Assembly: GCA_017461665.1 (NCBI GenBank)
Contig: JAFTXI010000024.1
Coordinates: 62,001 to 126,000 of the forward strand
Reading direction: 5' to 3'
Source: Bacteroidales bacterium
GTDB lineage: Bacteria; Bacteroidota; Bacteroidia; Bacteroidales; F082
Length of the DNA: 64,000 nucleotides
The notes under the pieces were generated by a model, which made no database searches, had not been told where the DNA came from, and worked only from the letters and a program-made list of their open reading frames with translations. The position numbers were made by a program, and so were the translations under genes. Positions 1-9,136 of the stretch are shown here, piece after piece (positions within the stretch are counted from its first letter, which is position 1; the number at the start of each line of letters is the position of its first letter).

Positions 1-1418
1 ATGATGATATCAAATTCGGCTGTCAACGTGCTGACGAAGAATAATGCAGCGGCTAACAAACAATAAATCAATATTCTTCCCACTTGATAAGGAATTGGCA
101 TTACGCTTTGTCCCCATAAATACGACACCAACATCATTACGGTGTAGCAAGCTAAATGCGCGATTGCTGCTCCTAAATATCCGATCTTTGGTATTAAGAT
201 GAAGAAGCAAAGCAGCGTCATGACAGAACCGATTATTGATATTATTGTTCCGTAATGTGTCTTATCGGATAATTTGAACCAAATTGAAAGGTTGAAGGTG
301 ATGCCGTAAAACATATTCGCTATTAAGATTATCGGGACTATCTTCAATCCTTCGCGATAGTCGCTGCCGTTTCTTCCAACGAAATGCTGCAAGATATCCA
401 TATAAAACATCACGCCGAGGAAGATGATTAGACAGAATATCACGAAGTAAGTCATGACTTTAGCGTATAAAGAAGGAGCATTGCGGTTTTTGGCGTGGCT
501 GAAGAAGAATGGTTCCGAGGCGAAACGAAACATCTGAATGAAGATAGTCATGAGAACGCCGAGTTTGAAGTTGGCAGAATAGATGCCAAGTTGCTGCATT
601 GCGTATTCTTCCCCACCGATATTCATCGCCAATAAAGTCGCTTTGTCGGGAATCGTGACAAGATATTTTATCAGAATCTTATCCGCAACCTCATTCACCA
701 TTCCAACTAAACTTATCAATAAAATTGGTACGGAATATCTGAGCATCTGCTTGATGAGTTCTCCGTCGAAACCTATTTTCAATTTTGAAAGTTGAGGATA
801 TAATAAGATGAGGTTTAATAAACTTGCTAAAATATTGGAGATGAAAACCCAAATCAAAAGCGACGTCTGTTCCCCAAAAATTCTTTCAGCTATCATCATA
901 GATTCCTCCGGAATGATAAGCAAAAATAAAATGTTGAAAAAGATGTTTGTAGCTACGTTGAGTGTCTTTATCGTGCTAAAGCGTAAGGCTTTATTTTCTT
1001 TTCTTAAGACAGCAAAAGGAATGGCAGCTATCGCATCCAAAGCCACTATGATTCCAATTAATAGAACGTACTGTGAGTTGAATTGATAGTGAATAAGTTC
1101 TGCGAAAGAATTATAAAATATGCAATAAAAAATCAAGAAAATGGCTGTTATGAGAAGTACGAATGTCTCGGCATTTCCGAAAACTTTGTTGCTGTCTTCT
1201 TTTTGAGAGAAGCGGAAAAATGTTGTTTCCATTCCGAAGGTGAGCACTGCGATAAACAGGGCTATCCAGGCATACAACTCGGAGATTTGTCCGTATTCTC
1301 CCGACATGAAAACGCGTACATAAAAAGGTGTCAGCAGATAGTTGAGCAGTCTCGGAACAATAGTGCCAAGACCGTAAATCACTGTCTGTCCTGCCAATGC
1401 CTTAATCGGATTCTTCAT
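1..1418 (-). CDS. Polysaccharide flippase (Wzx/MATE-like), C-terminal end beyond window edge
   Basis: Reading from the ATG at 1418, 472 codons stay open to the window edge with no stop. The product is almost entirely hydrophobic, with roughly a dozen membrane segments. It opens with MKNPIKALAGQTVIYGLGT, a typical start of oligosaccharide flippases of the MOP/Wzx superfamily, which move lipid-linked glycans across the inner membrane. Family members are usually about 480-500 residues, so only the last few residues should be missing. It reads in the same direction as the following T9SS protease but the two need not be related. Flippase family membership is fairly sure; the substrate cannot be read from the sequence. 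The short frames on the other strand here are shadows. Confidence 0.85.
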   Translation of the reverse strand, partial: MKNPIKALAGQTVIYGLGTIVPRLLNYLLTPFYVRVFMSGEYGQISELYAWIALFIAVLTFGMETTFFRFSQKEDSNKVFGNAETFVLLITAIFLIFYCIFYNSFAELIHYQFNSQYVLLIGIIVALDAIAAIPFAVLRKENKALRFSTIKTLNVATNIFFNILFLLIIPEESMMIAERIFGEQTSLLIWVFISNILASLLNLILLYPQLSKLKIGFDGELIKQMLRYSVPILLISLVGMVNEVADKILIKYLVTIPDKATLLAMNIGGEEYAMQQLGIYSANFKLGVLMTIFIQMFRFASEPFFFSHAKNRNAPSLYAKVMTYFVIFCLIIFLGVMFYMDILQHFVGRNGSDYREGLKIVPIILIANMFYGITFNLSIWFKLSDKTHYGTIISIIGSVMTLLCFFILIPKIGYLGAAIAHLACYTVMMLVSYLWGQSVMPIPYQVGRILIYCLLAAALFFVSTLTAEFDII

Positions 1419-1462
1419 GCTTTTCTTAATGATTTATTTTGGTGTTTATTTTTTAACATTTA

Positions 1463-4414
1463 TTAATATTTAACAATCTTGCGAACGAGACTTCCTTCTT
1501 CAGTTCTTATGTTTACGAAATAAATTCCCGATTCAAAATTGTCGATGCTGAAGGTGTCACTCGTAGTTTCTGACTTTAATATTATCTCTCCCAAAACATT
1601 GACAACCGTAATTTCCGTCATGTTTTCACATCTGACGATAAATCTGTCGTTGGAAGGATTGGGATAAATTTCGGCTTTTATTTCTTTATTTTCTTTAACA
1701 TCTACGGTGAAGTTAACTTCGCCTCCTGATATTTCTCCGTAACAATCTTCATAGACGGCTCTGACGTTATAGACGTAGTTTCCGCTGTTTAAATTCTCAT
1801 CTAAATAAGATAATTCTGTTGTTGTAGCGATGAGTTCGATGTCGCGATATACTTCATAATGAACGACGCCTTCTGTATCAGGAGCGTCCCATTTTAACTC
1901 TATAGAATTGTTGTTTACATTGATTCTGAAGTTTTTAACTGCGTCGCAATTTTCTATTGGCATAGTCTGACATGAGCAGTCGTAAATCCAACTTAAGAAT
2001 GTTCCCTGTTGGCGACCTTTGCCACTGAATATCTCTGTTCCATTGTCGTAACTTATTATGTAACTGCATTCTGTATCGACGCCGCCGTTTTTCCATTCTA
2101 ACGAAACATCAACGCCGGATGCCAAAGTCTTTGTAAATGTAGCGTCGTAACCTGCTGTGATAGTGTACGTATCGTCTTCAGAACCATCGCTGTAATGTGC
2201 AATAATCTCAGCTCCGTTCCATCCATCGCCAAATTCGTCTTTTAAAACATAAGTAACTTCACAATTAAATTCGTAATTTATGTCAAATACTTTAGTTCTG
2301 TTGAACTTGTCTTTTACTACTAAACTTAAAGGAATGTGGGACACGCCACCAACTTCACCTATTGACACATTGAACAATGCCGATGCTGAACCGTCAGGAG
2401 CAATATTACCAAATTCCGCTTCTGTATTGTTTATGGTTATGGCGTTGTTGTTGCATGACAAAACTCCAGTCAATCCCAATGCAATTTCGTTTCCTTCATT
2501 ATTGATGAAAATTCTTAAATCAGCAGTTTCTTCTGGCGTAAGAATGCCGTTTCCATTATCGTCGTTTTCTATCGTGATTGAAGAATATCTGATGGTGCTT
2601 CCGGAAATTGTGGTGATGAATCTTGAAGTAGAGATTTTATTGTTTCCGTCGTAAAATTCGACATCGAAATATAGGTCGTTTTTGCTTATTGCATCTTCGT
2701 CTAAAGATAGTGTGAATGCGTTTTCTAAAGTTACACTGCCATTAGCAGAAATGCTGTTTATCAATGTGTTTGCTTGTGTAATGTTGACCCATTCGTTTTT
2801 ACAAGTCAGTTTTGCTGTGATATTGTTTAAGGTTCCAGAAGATGAATTTTCAAAACTGATATTGATGCTTACTTCTTCTCCTGGATTTATTTGATTATTG
2901 TTGTTTCCCTCTTCATCGTTGATAGAAAATTCGGTGTATTTGAGTGGTCCCATATCGATTGCGTTTATCGCTGCGAGAGCATCTACTCTACCCGATCCTG
3001 TTTCGTTATTTTTATTGTCGCTGAGTTTCACGCTGCTTGTCTCTAAAATCATGCTTATTTCTGCCGGTGTTAAAGTCGGGTCTTTGGAAAGCATGAGGCA
3101 CATAACTCCAGCCACGCAAGGTGCTGCCATTGATGTGCCGGTCATTTTGACGTAACCGTCTTTGCTGTAATCTAATGAGACTATATCTGTACCTGGAGCG
3201 CAAACGTCGGGACGTATCAAACCGATACCTGGATTGTAAGGATAATCGGCGAATGAGGTTTCTTGCCAAGTGACTGGCCCGCGTGACGAATAACTTGCGA
3301 CATTGTCGTAATTGTTTACGGCACCGACAGCAACGACACAAGATGTCTCTCCTGCATTAACTTGTTGATCTTCATGAATCCAAGGCGCTGGACAGCTTCC
3401 CGGGACTCTAACGTTGTCAGGAACTGGGTTGACATTCATAGATCCACCTTCATTTCCGACAGCCACCGATGCAACGATGCCGGCTGCCAATGTGTTGACG
3501 CATGTCTGACGTATCATAGTTCTGTCTGAAACAGATGATTTTTCAATTCCTAACGACATGCTTAAAACGTCAGCTCCGTGTTCGACTGCAAATTCCATTG
3601 CTGTACAGATTGCGTTGGCGTTGGTGCTACCTTCGTCATTTAAAGTCTTGACACACATTAATGTAGCGTTTGGAGCAACGCCTGTTTGCTTGCCTAAGGT
3701 TCCGTCGCCGCAAATGGTTCCGGCACAATGTGTTCCGTGTCCTCTTGCGTCCATTGTGTTATTACTACCATCGTAAGCGTTGTAGCCGTGATTAGGATAT
3801 TCTGTGCCTCCGTCCCATAAATGGTCGGCTAAGTCGGGATGCTCATAGTTGACGCCGGTGTCTAAAATCGCAACTAAAACATTTTCTCCGGTATATCCTT
3901 GTTCCCAGACTTCTGGAGCGTTGATTTTCACAACGTTGTCTGTGATTTCTACTTCTGCTTTAACTTCTTCGGCTTGTTCGTCGCTCATTATAGCAGGTCT
4001 GTCTTGATTATATCCGATTATGAAAATTTCCTCGCGTTGCGATAATTTATTGATGATATCAGATGTGGCATTACATGAAATAGAATTTGATAACCAGTGA
4101 CTTCTAATGTCTGTGACATTTCCTTTTTTCTCTTCTGAATAGAGAATGGAAATTATGTCCTGTTGATTTTTTTCTGAGAACGTTTTAAGTTCATTGACGA
4201 TAATTTCGCGTTTGATATTCCTGTCGGTATCTTTACTTCTTTCATTAAGATATTCGGTCTCTAATTGCGACTTTAAAATAATGTTAATACTAATTTTTTC
4301 ACCTTTTTTCTGATTGAGAACTTCTTGTAATTCTTTCTCGATAACATTGCTTTGTGCTACGCAATAATTTGTTAAAAATAACGCAGTTATTAAACTGTAA
4401 ATCAATCTTCTCAT
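1463..4414 (-). CDS. Secreted subtilisin-like serine protease (S8) with T9SS type A sorting domain
   Basis: A signal peptide (MRRLIYSLITALFL, ending near CVAQ) is followed by a propeptide-like region and an S8 peptidase domain. The catalytic triad is visible, counted from a TTG eight codons upstream: Asp193 in LDTGVNYEHPDL, His234 in GHGTHCAG and Ser436 in GTSMAAP. After the protease come beta-rich repeats with CARDB-like character, one fibronectin type III module (near VKNFRINVNNNSIELKW) and a C-terminal module containing IYPNPSND and ending in RKIVKY, the T9SS type A sorting signal. The protein should be exported by Sec, crossed by T9SS and held at or released from the surface. The ATG at 4414 is preferred because the TTG upstream lies inside a probable promoter -7 box. 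Substrate unknown. Confidence 0.9.
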   Translation of the reverse strand: MRRLIYSLITALFLTNYCVAQSNVIEKELQEVLNQKKGEKISINIILKSQLETEYLNERSKDTDRNIKREIIVNELKTFSEKNQQDIISILYSEEKKGNVTDIRSHWLSNSISCNATSDIINKLSQREEIFIIGYNQDRPAIMSDEQAEEVKAEVEITDNVVKINAPEVWEQGYTGENVLVAILDTGVNYEHPDLADHLWDGGTEYPNHGYNAYDGSNNTMDARGHGTHCAGTICGDGTLGKQTGVAPNATLMCVKTLNDEGSTNANAICTAMEFAVEHGADVLSMSLGIEKSSVSDRTMIRQTCVNTLAAGIVASVAVGNEGGSMNVNPVPDNVRVPGSCPAPWIHEDQQVNAGETSCVVAVGAVNNYDNVASYSSRGPVTWQETSFADYPYNPGIGLIRPDVCAPGTDIVSLDYSKDGYVKMTGTSMAAPCVAGVMCLMLSKDPTLTPAEISMILETSSVKLSDNKNNETGSGRVDALAAINAIDMGPLKYTEFSINDEEGNNNNQINPGEEVSINISFENSSSGTLNNITAKLTCKNEWVNITQANTLINSISANGSVTLENAFTLSLDEDAISKNDLYFDVEFYDGNNKISTSRFITTISGSTIRYSSITIENDDNGNGILTPEETADLRIFINNEGNEIALGLTGVLSCNNNAITINNTEAEFGNIAPDGSASALFNVSIGEVGGVSHIPLSLVVKDKFNRTKVFDINYEFNCEVTYVLKDEFGDGWNGAEIIAHYSDGSEDDTYTITAGYDATFTKTLASGVDVSLEWKNGGVDTECSYIISYDNGTEIFSGKGRQQGTFLSWIYDCSCQTMPIENCDAVKNFRINVNNNSIELKWDAPDTEGVVHYEVYRDIELIATTTELSYLDENLNSGNYVYNVRAVYEDCYGEISGGEVNFTVDVKENKEIKAEIYPNPSNDRFIVRCENMTEITVVNVLGEIILKSETTSDTFSIDNFESGIYFVNIRTEEGSLVRKIVKY

Positions 4415-4435
4415 TTTATAAAATTTTATAACCTG

Positions 4436-4443
4436 CAAATATA
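4436..4443 (-). promoter_or_regulatory. Probable -7 element of the S8 protease gene
   Basis: On the minus strand the bases read TATATTTG, matching the Bacteroidota TAnnTTTG box, about 22 bases before the ATG at 4414. No clear TTG was seen at the expected upstream distance, so only half of the promoter is supported. Confidence 0.45.
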
Positions 4444-4448
4444 ATAAA

Positions 4449-7400
4449 TTACTTCTTAACTTCTATTATGAATGTTGTTCCTTTTCCAAGTTCGCTCTCA
4501 AAGCTTATCTTGCCTCCTATTGTTTTTAAAATATCATAAGCTATTGAAAGACCAACTCCCATCCCACTCGATTTCGTTGTAAAATTTGGTATGAAGATTT
4601 TTTTCTTCTCCTCCTCGCCTATTCCACATCCGTTATCCTTAATCTTTATTAAGAATTTCTCAGTTAAATTGTTAATATTTATTTCAATAATTCCATTCTC
4701 CTTTTTACCTATTGCTTGTATTGCATTCTTTAAGATATTTCCAAAAACAATACTTAAATTATTTTTGTCTGAATTGATATTATAATCGTTCTCTCCTTCT
4801 TCTGTTAATTCTATCTTAATGTTCTCGTTATTATCGTAAAGATTTATCGTATTGATAATTAAATCTTTTAAGTTGAAATTTTCGATGTTTTTCTTTGGAA
4901 GTTTCGCGTAATCGGAGAAAGCCGATGCAATATTGGAAAGAATCTCAATCTGTTCCAATACCGATTTTGTTGTCTCTCTCATTTTCCTGTCAATGTCTGG
5001 ATTTTTCTCATCCCATGCCATTTGTAGAAATTGAATGTTGAGTTTCATCGGAGTCAACGGATTTTTAATTTCATGAGCAACCTGACGCGCCATTTCCCTC
5101 CACGCGGTTTCTCTCTCCGAACGCATTAATTTATTCGCACTGACTTCCAACTCTTTAATAAGTTGATTGTAAATCTTTATAAGGTCGCCAATTTCATCGT
5201 TGCTCTTCCAATCAATTTCCTCGTTTTTTCCTCCCAGATTTACCTTCTGCATATTTTCTTGTATGATTTCCAATGGTTTAATAGTTTTACGCGTCATGAG
5301 AATAACTATCAATGTTGAAATTCCCATCAATGCCAATATTATATTAAGGTAAGTGACGATAAAATTTGATATGTTGCTCTTGCTCGTAGTATGATTGTCA
5401 AAATATGGAATGTTAATTATTGCGTGTGTTTTGCCGTCTTTGTCTTTCAACGGAAAATATGATGATTTATATTTAATTCCGTTAATTTCTTCCTCACAAT
5501 AATAGTAGAATCTATTTCTAATCTTAATACTTTCGTATGCTTCTCTATTGATAATCTTCGACTTAAATCCATTGAATAATTTTGGTTGAGTTGTATTTAT
5601 CAACTTTCCATTCATATCGTAAATGTTAATATCTGTAAAGTGGTTTTCTTTATATTTTTTAAGATATTCCGATTTCTTAATATTTTTTTTGTTAAAATCG
5701 CATTCTATATTTTTAACAATTGTTTTGTTCTTCTCATATTGAAATTCAGATGTCTTTTTCTCCAATGAATTTTTAATAAAAATAAAGGATGTAATTCCGG
5801 CTACTAAAAACGAGAACCCTAATGTTAAAATAATTGTGAGTTGCATTTTTCCATGGAAACTTTGTCTCCTTGGAATTATGTCTTTTCTTCGTCTTATAAT
5901 TATGTATATACAGTAAATTATTGATATGATTATAAATATGTAAGAAAATGGAGCAATTGTTTCTATGAAACGAGGTTTTTCTATTGTTACAATTATGACT
6001 TTATGATTATTATATCGTTCGATTAAATGTTTGAAAATACGTGTTTTTACATATTCCTCGTTTTTATGTTTGAAGCTATTTAGTTCGTTCGGATAATTGT
6101 AGAAACCATATTTGTATTGTAAAGTACTGTCTTCATAACAGCTGAAAGAATAGTTGATTAGATTTGGTTTTAATATGTTTTCTTTTGAAGTGACGATTTC
6201 TGGAATGCCAATATGATTTAAAATATATTCTTTGTAAAATTCTATGTAACAATAATTTAAATAATTCGAGTTAATAGGGGAGAGGTCTAATTGTAGAATG
6301 TAGTAACTATCTGTCGTAGGGTCATCAACTAAAAATAATTCGTCGCTAACTTTTTGAGTTGGATTGCTTTCTAATATTTCGTTAAATAAATTATTACAAT
6401 TAATCTCAAGGTTTGTATCGTCAATTATTAAGATTGTATTTGTGTCGCATAATGTTAAAGTTTTGTTATAATCTTTTAACATTTTATTGTTAAAATATTT
6501 TTGGTTAAGATATATTAAGATACTGTCGTCTGACGGAAATTTGTTTTCTTTTTGCCAACTAATAAGATTGTTGTCTTTTTTAATTTCTTCCGTTATCTCA
6601 ATCATTTTATTTTCGAAATTATTGTCTGATTCATCTGCAATTACGTTGGCAAACCATTCCATCTCATCATGTTCGAAAGTTTCATTGATGAGATAGAGGA
6701 TATATGTTAATTGTATGGAAATCAATATTATTATACTTATATTTGCGATTATGCCTTTGATTCTTAACTTTGATTTCTTCTCCCAAATAGTGATAATATA
6801 TATTAATATTCCAACGATATTTGTCAATATGGAGAATCTAAAATCAACCAATTGATTGAGAATTAATTCGAATATTATACCTAAAGCTATAAAACTGATT
6901 ACTGAGAGTAAATAGGATTGATTTACCGAAATAGTTGCGTTTAATATTTTTTGGATTAAAATAATTGTTCCGCAACTTATAATCCCAATAATTATTAATA
7001 ATATGTAACTTTCTACGGAAGTGTCATAAATTTGTAAGAATGAAAATGGAATATTTATATTAGATATAAGTGAGAAGATAATATAAGTAAATAATAATAA
7101 TGTTGAGATTAAGGCAAAACTACTTGTTATAATAATTGATAAATTACTCCTGCTTTCTTTTACTTTTATATGTGAAGTTAATGCTAATATGTTGCAGAAT
7201 ATCAATATTATAAGTTCTATTAAAACTCCCAAACTTAATGATATTGTATCGTTTACTCTTAAACATGGTTCAGCGAAAAGGCTTGATGTAGAGATGAATA
7301 AGTGTTTCTGTAATACTGTTGTTATAATGTATGTTGCAGAACTAAATAAAAAGAAAAAGAAATATCTGCTTTTAACATTTTTTATGTTTACAAGGAATTT

Positions 7401-8045
7401 GTTAATAAGTCTTATGATTTTTATCATAATAATTATTAACATTAATCCAATAAAATATGAGGAAGGTTTATTCATTTGAGACGTGTATTCTAACTCAAAT
7501 TTTATAACATTGTCTTCAATGTAGAAATCTATTTTGTGTTTCCCGTTAATTTTATTGAGAAGGAAAAAGTTTTCATTTTGATTGTTTGGATTTGAATAGT
7601 AGAGTGGAGTAGAGGTGAGCAATGTGACAGAGTCAACTGTTGTTTTGTTTACAAAGAATGTCTTGTTTCCCTCTTCGAAGATGTTTTTTTTATTGTTAAT
7701 ATTTTTTAACAAATTTTCTGGATCGTTTATGTCGGAGTTCCAATAAATAAGACTGTCGTTTTTGAAAAAATATATTGCGGTCGATTTTTTATTTGCGAAA
7801 GGATGACACTTGTTTGGATTATTAAGTATTTCGGAAATTAGATTTTCATGATTAAGAGTTATGCTGTCGTGAAAATTCTGAATCTGATTTATGGACTTAT
7901 AAATTTTGTTAGAAATTTTTTCTTGGCTATTGTTTGATTTAATAATACTATCACAAATCAAGAGCAGTAGAATAAAAATTATTACTGAAATTAGCTCTTT
8001 ATATTTGTTTTTTTTATCCATTCTGTTGATGATATTATTTTGCAT
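4449..8045 (-). CDS. Very large membrane-bound sensor histidine kinase (NtrY-like core)
   Basis: About 1198 residues, more than twice a usual sensor kinase. The first roughly 850 residues hold many hydrophobic segments (a multi-pass region around residues 200-450 and others near both ends) with long periplasmic or loop segments. A HAMP-like stretch precedes the kinase core. The HisKA motif is VAHEIKNPLTP with the phospho-acceptor His at residue 991. The ATPase domain shows an N box (NILKNAIQAI), DNGCGIGE and SSGMGVGLS. The order resembles NtrY-type kinases. No response regulator lies next to it, so it is an orphan here. The ATG at 8045 is used; an in-frame ATG at 8021 is equally possible. It starts 10 bases upstream of nothing obvious, and the adjacent protease has its own probable promoter. 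The signal sensed is unknown. Confidence 0.85.
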   Translation of the reverse strand: MQNNIINRMDKKNKYKELISVIIFILLLLICDSIIKSNNSQEKISNKIYKSINQIQNFHDSITLNHENLISEILNNPNKCHPFANKKSTAIYFFKNDSLIYWNSDINDPENLLKNINNKKNIFEEGNKTFFVNKTTVDSVTLLTSTPLYYSNPNNQNENFFLLNKINGKHKIDFYIEDNVIKFELEYTSQMNKPSSYFIGLMLIIIMIKIIRLINKFLVNIKNVKSRYFFFFLFSSATYIITTVLQKHLFISTSSLFAEPCLRVNDTISLSLGVLIELIILIFCNILALTSHIKVKESRSNLSIIITSSFALISTLLLFTYIIFSLISNINIPFSFLQIYDTSVESYILLIIIGIISCGTIILIQKILNATISVNQSYLLSVISFIALGIIFELILNQLVDFRFSILTNIVGILIYIITIWEKKSKLRIKGIIANISIIILISIQLTYILYLINETFEHDEMEWFANVIADESDNNFENKMIEITEEIKKDNNLISWQKENKFPSDDSILIYLNQKYFNNKMLKDYNKTLTLCDTNTILIIDDTNLEINCNNLFNEILESNPTQKVSDELFLVDDPTTDSYYILQLDLSPINSNYLNYCYIEFYKEYILNHIGIPEIVTSKENILKPNLINYSFSCYEDSTLQYKYGFYNYPNELNSFKHKNEEYVKTRIFKHLIERYNNHKVIIVTIEKPRFIETIAPFSYIFIIISIIYCIYIIIRRRKDIIPRRQSFHGKMQLTIILTLGFSFLVAGITSFIFIKNSLEKKTSEFQYEKNKTIVKNIECDFNKKNIKKSEYLKKYKENHFTDINIYDMNGKLINTTQPKLFNGFKSKIINREAYESIKIRNRFYYYCEEEINGIKYKSSYFPLKDKDGKTHAIINIPYFDNHTTSKSNISNFIVTYLNIILALMGISTLIVILMTRKTIKPLEIIQENMQKVNLGGKNEEIDWKSNDEIGDLIKIYNQLIKELEVSANKLMRSERETAWREMARQVAHEIKNPLTPMKLNIQFLQMAWDEKNPDIDRKMRETTKSVLEQIEILSNIASAFSDYAKLPKKNIENFNLKDLIINTINLYDNNENIKIELTEEGENDYNINSDKNNLSIVFGNILKNAIQAIGKKENGIIEININNLTEKFLIKIKDNGCGIGEEEKKKIFIPNFTTKSSGMGVGLSIAYDILKTIGGKISFESELGKGTTFIIEVKK

Positions 8046-8204
8046 TATAAATCAATGACTTAGTGTATAAATTTCTTTTTTTAAATTTCTTTTGATTTAA
8101 ACAACGATTTTTGAATTTTTTGAGGTAATCTTCATTAGAATCTAAAAATGGCTTAAATCGTCTTAAAATCGTTAGTTTTTTAGTTTTGCTGTTTTCTACA
8201 AAAA

Positions 8205-9092
8205 TTATGCTGTCATATCATCTGATTTCTTCAAAACATAAACCAAACTTGAATATTGACCGGATTTTCTTGCCTTAATGTTTGATTTCCAACCGTTTAT
8301 GCATCCTCTTATAAAACCATAGCTATGATTGCAATACTTTTCGCTAAGCATTGAAATATAATAACTGTCCCATTTAAGTGGTTTAATATCAATAAGTTGA
8401 AGATTAGTTCTTTTAAAAATATTCTTTATTGATTCTTCTGAAAAATGGTTTACATGGCGAGGAACGTCGTATGCTGCCCATTTATCTTTATAAATTATTG
8501 CGTCGTAGGATTTAAAATTAGGCAATGCCAAAATTAATCTTCCATTATTTTTTAACAATCTTTGGAGATGAAATATTTCTTCTTTTAAATTCTCGACATG
8601 TTCCAAGACGTGCCACATAGTTATTACGTCAAAGGAATTATTAGGAATATTCTGAAGTTCCTCTGGAGAATGGATTCTGTTTCCCAATTTTTTCTCTGCG
8701 ATATTTCTCGCGTCTTCATTCGGTTCTATTCCAGTTATTTTGCATCCATTTTTTTTTGCATATAATAAGAAATCACCGACACCGCAACCAATGTCTAATA
8801 AAGAAACTTTCTTTTCGCCAGTTGTAATTCTATACTTATTTTTAATATTTATACCTTTTACAAAATTGTAAATTGTAGGTACAATGCCTTTCTTTTTTTC
8901 ATTATGACTTAAATAATCCTCCGATTTATAATAATTCCCAATTTCTGATGGGGGAGGGCAGGGGATGGTAAACAAAAGTTTACATTCCTCGCATTCGTAT
9001 ATTTCAAATTCTTCTTGTGATAAAAAATAATCTTTCAGTTTAAGGAAGGAGGAATTGTTTTCTGATTCGCACCAAGGACATTTTATATTCAT
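8205..9092 (-). CDS. Class I SAM-dependent methyltransferase with N-terminal zinc-ribbon-like motif
   Basis: The N-terminus carries CPWC and, 30 residues on, CEEC, a likely zinc-binding pair seen in many Methyltransf_23-type proteins. The Rossmann core shows the SAM-binding glycine loop LLDIGCGVGDFL, an acidic residue in GIEPNED, and the post-loop VITMWHVLEHV. The ATG at 9092 (MNIKCPWC) is chosen over an upstream TTG. It is the last gene of a minus-strand run DUF4175-ybeY-mnmG and begins about 40 bases beyond mnmG, with a parS-like site in between. Related proteins modify small molecules or glycans; the acceptor is not predictable here. The 159 bases between this gene and the sensor kinase hold no gene I can see. 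Confidence 0.85.
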   Translation of the reverse strand: MNIKCPWCESENNSSFLKLKDYFLSQEEFEIYECEECKLLFTIPCPPPSEIGNYYKSEDYLSHNEKKKGIVPTIYNFVKGINIKNKYRITTGEKKVSLLDIGCGVGDFLLYAKKNGCKITGIEPNEDARNIAEKKLGNRIHSPEELQNIPNNSFDVITMWHVLEHVENLKEEIFHLQRLLKNNGRLILALPNFKSYDAIIYKDKWAAYDVPRHVNHFSEESIKNIFKRTNLQLIDIKPLKWDSYYISMLSEKYCNHSYGFIRGCINGWKSNIKARKSGQYSSLVYVLKKSDDMTA

Positions 9093-9120
9093 AACACTTG
9101 CTTTCAATTAATTATATTCT

Positions 9121-9136
9121 TATTTCACGTGAAACT
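9121..9136. other. parS-like palindrome, downstream end of mnmG
   Basis: TATTTCACGTGAAACT matches the ParB-binding parS consensus TGTTTCACGTGAAACA at 14 of 16 positions. It overlaps the mnmG stop codon by two bases and shares 15 identical bases with the second site at 11021-11036. Confidence 0.6.

Noticed and set aside
1083-1466. Open frame of 127 codons on the plus strand at the left end
   Set aside because: It lies opposite the flippase, which has a far better membrane protein pattern and runs through the whole region.
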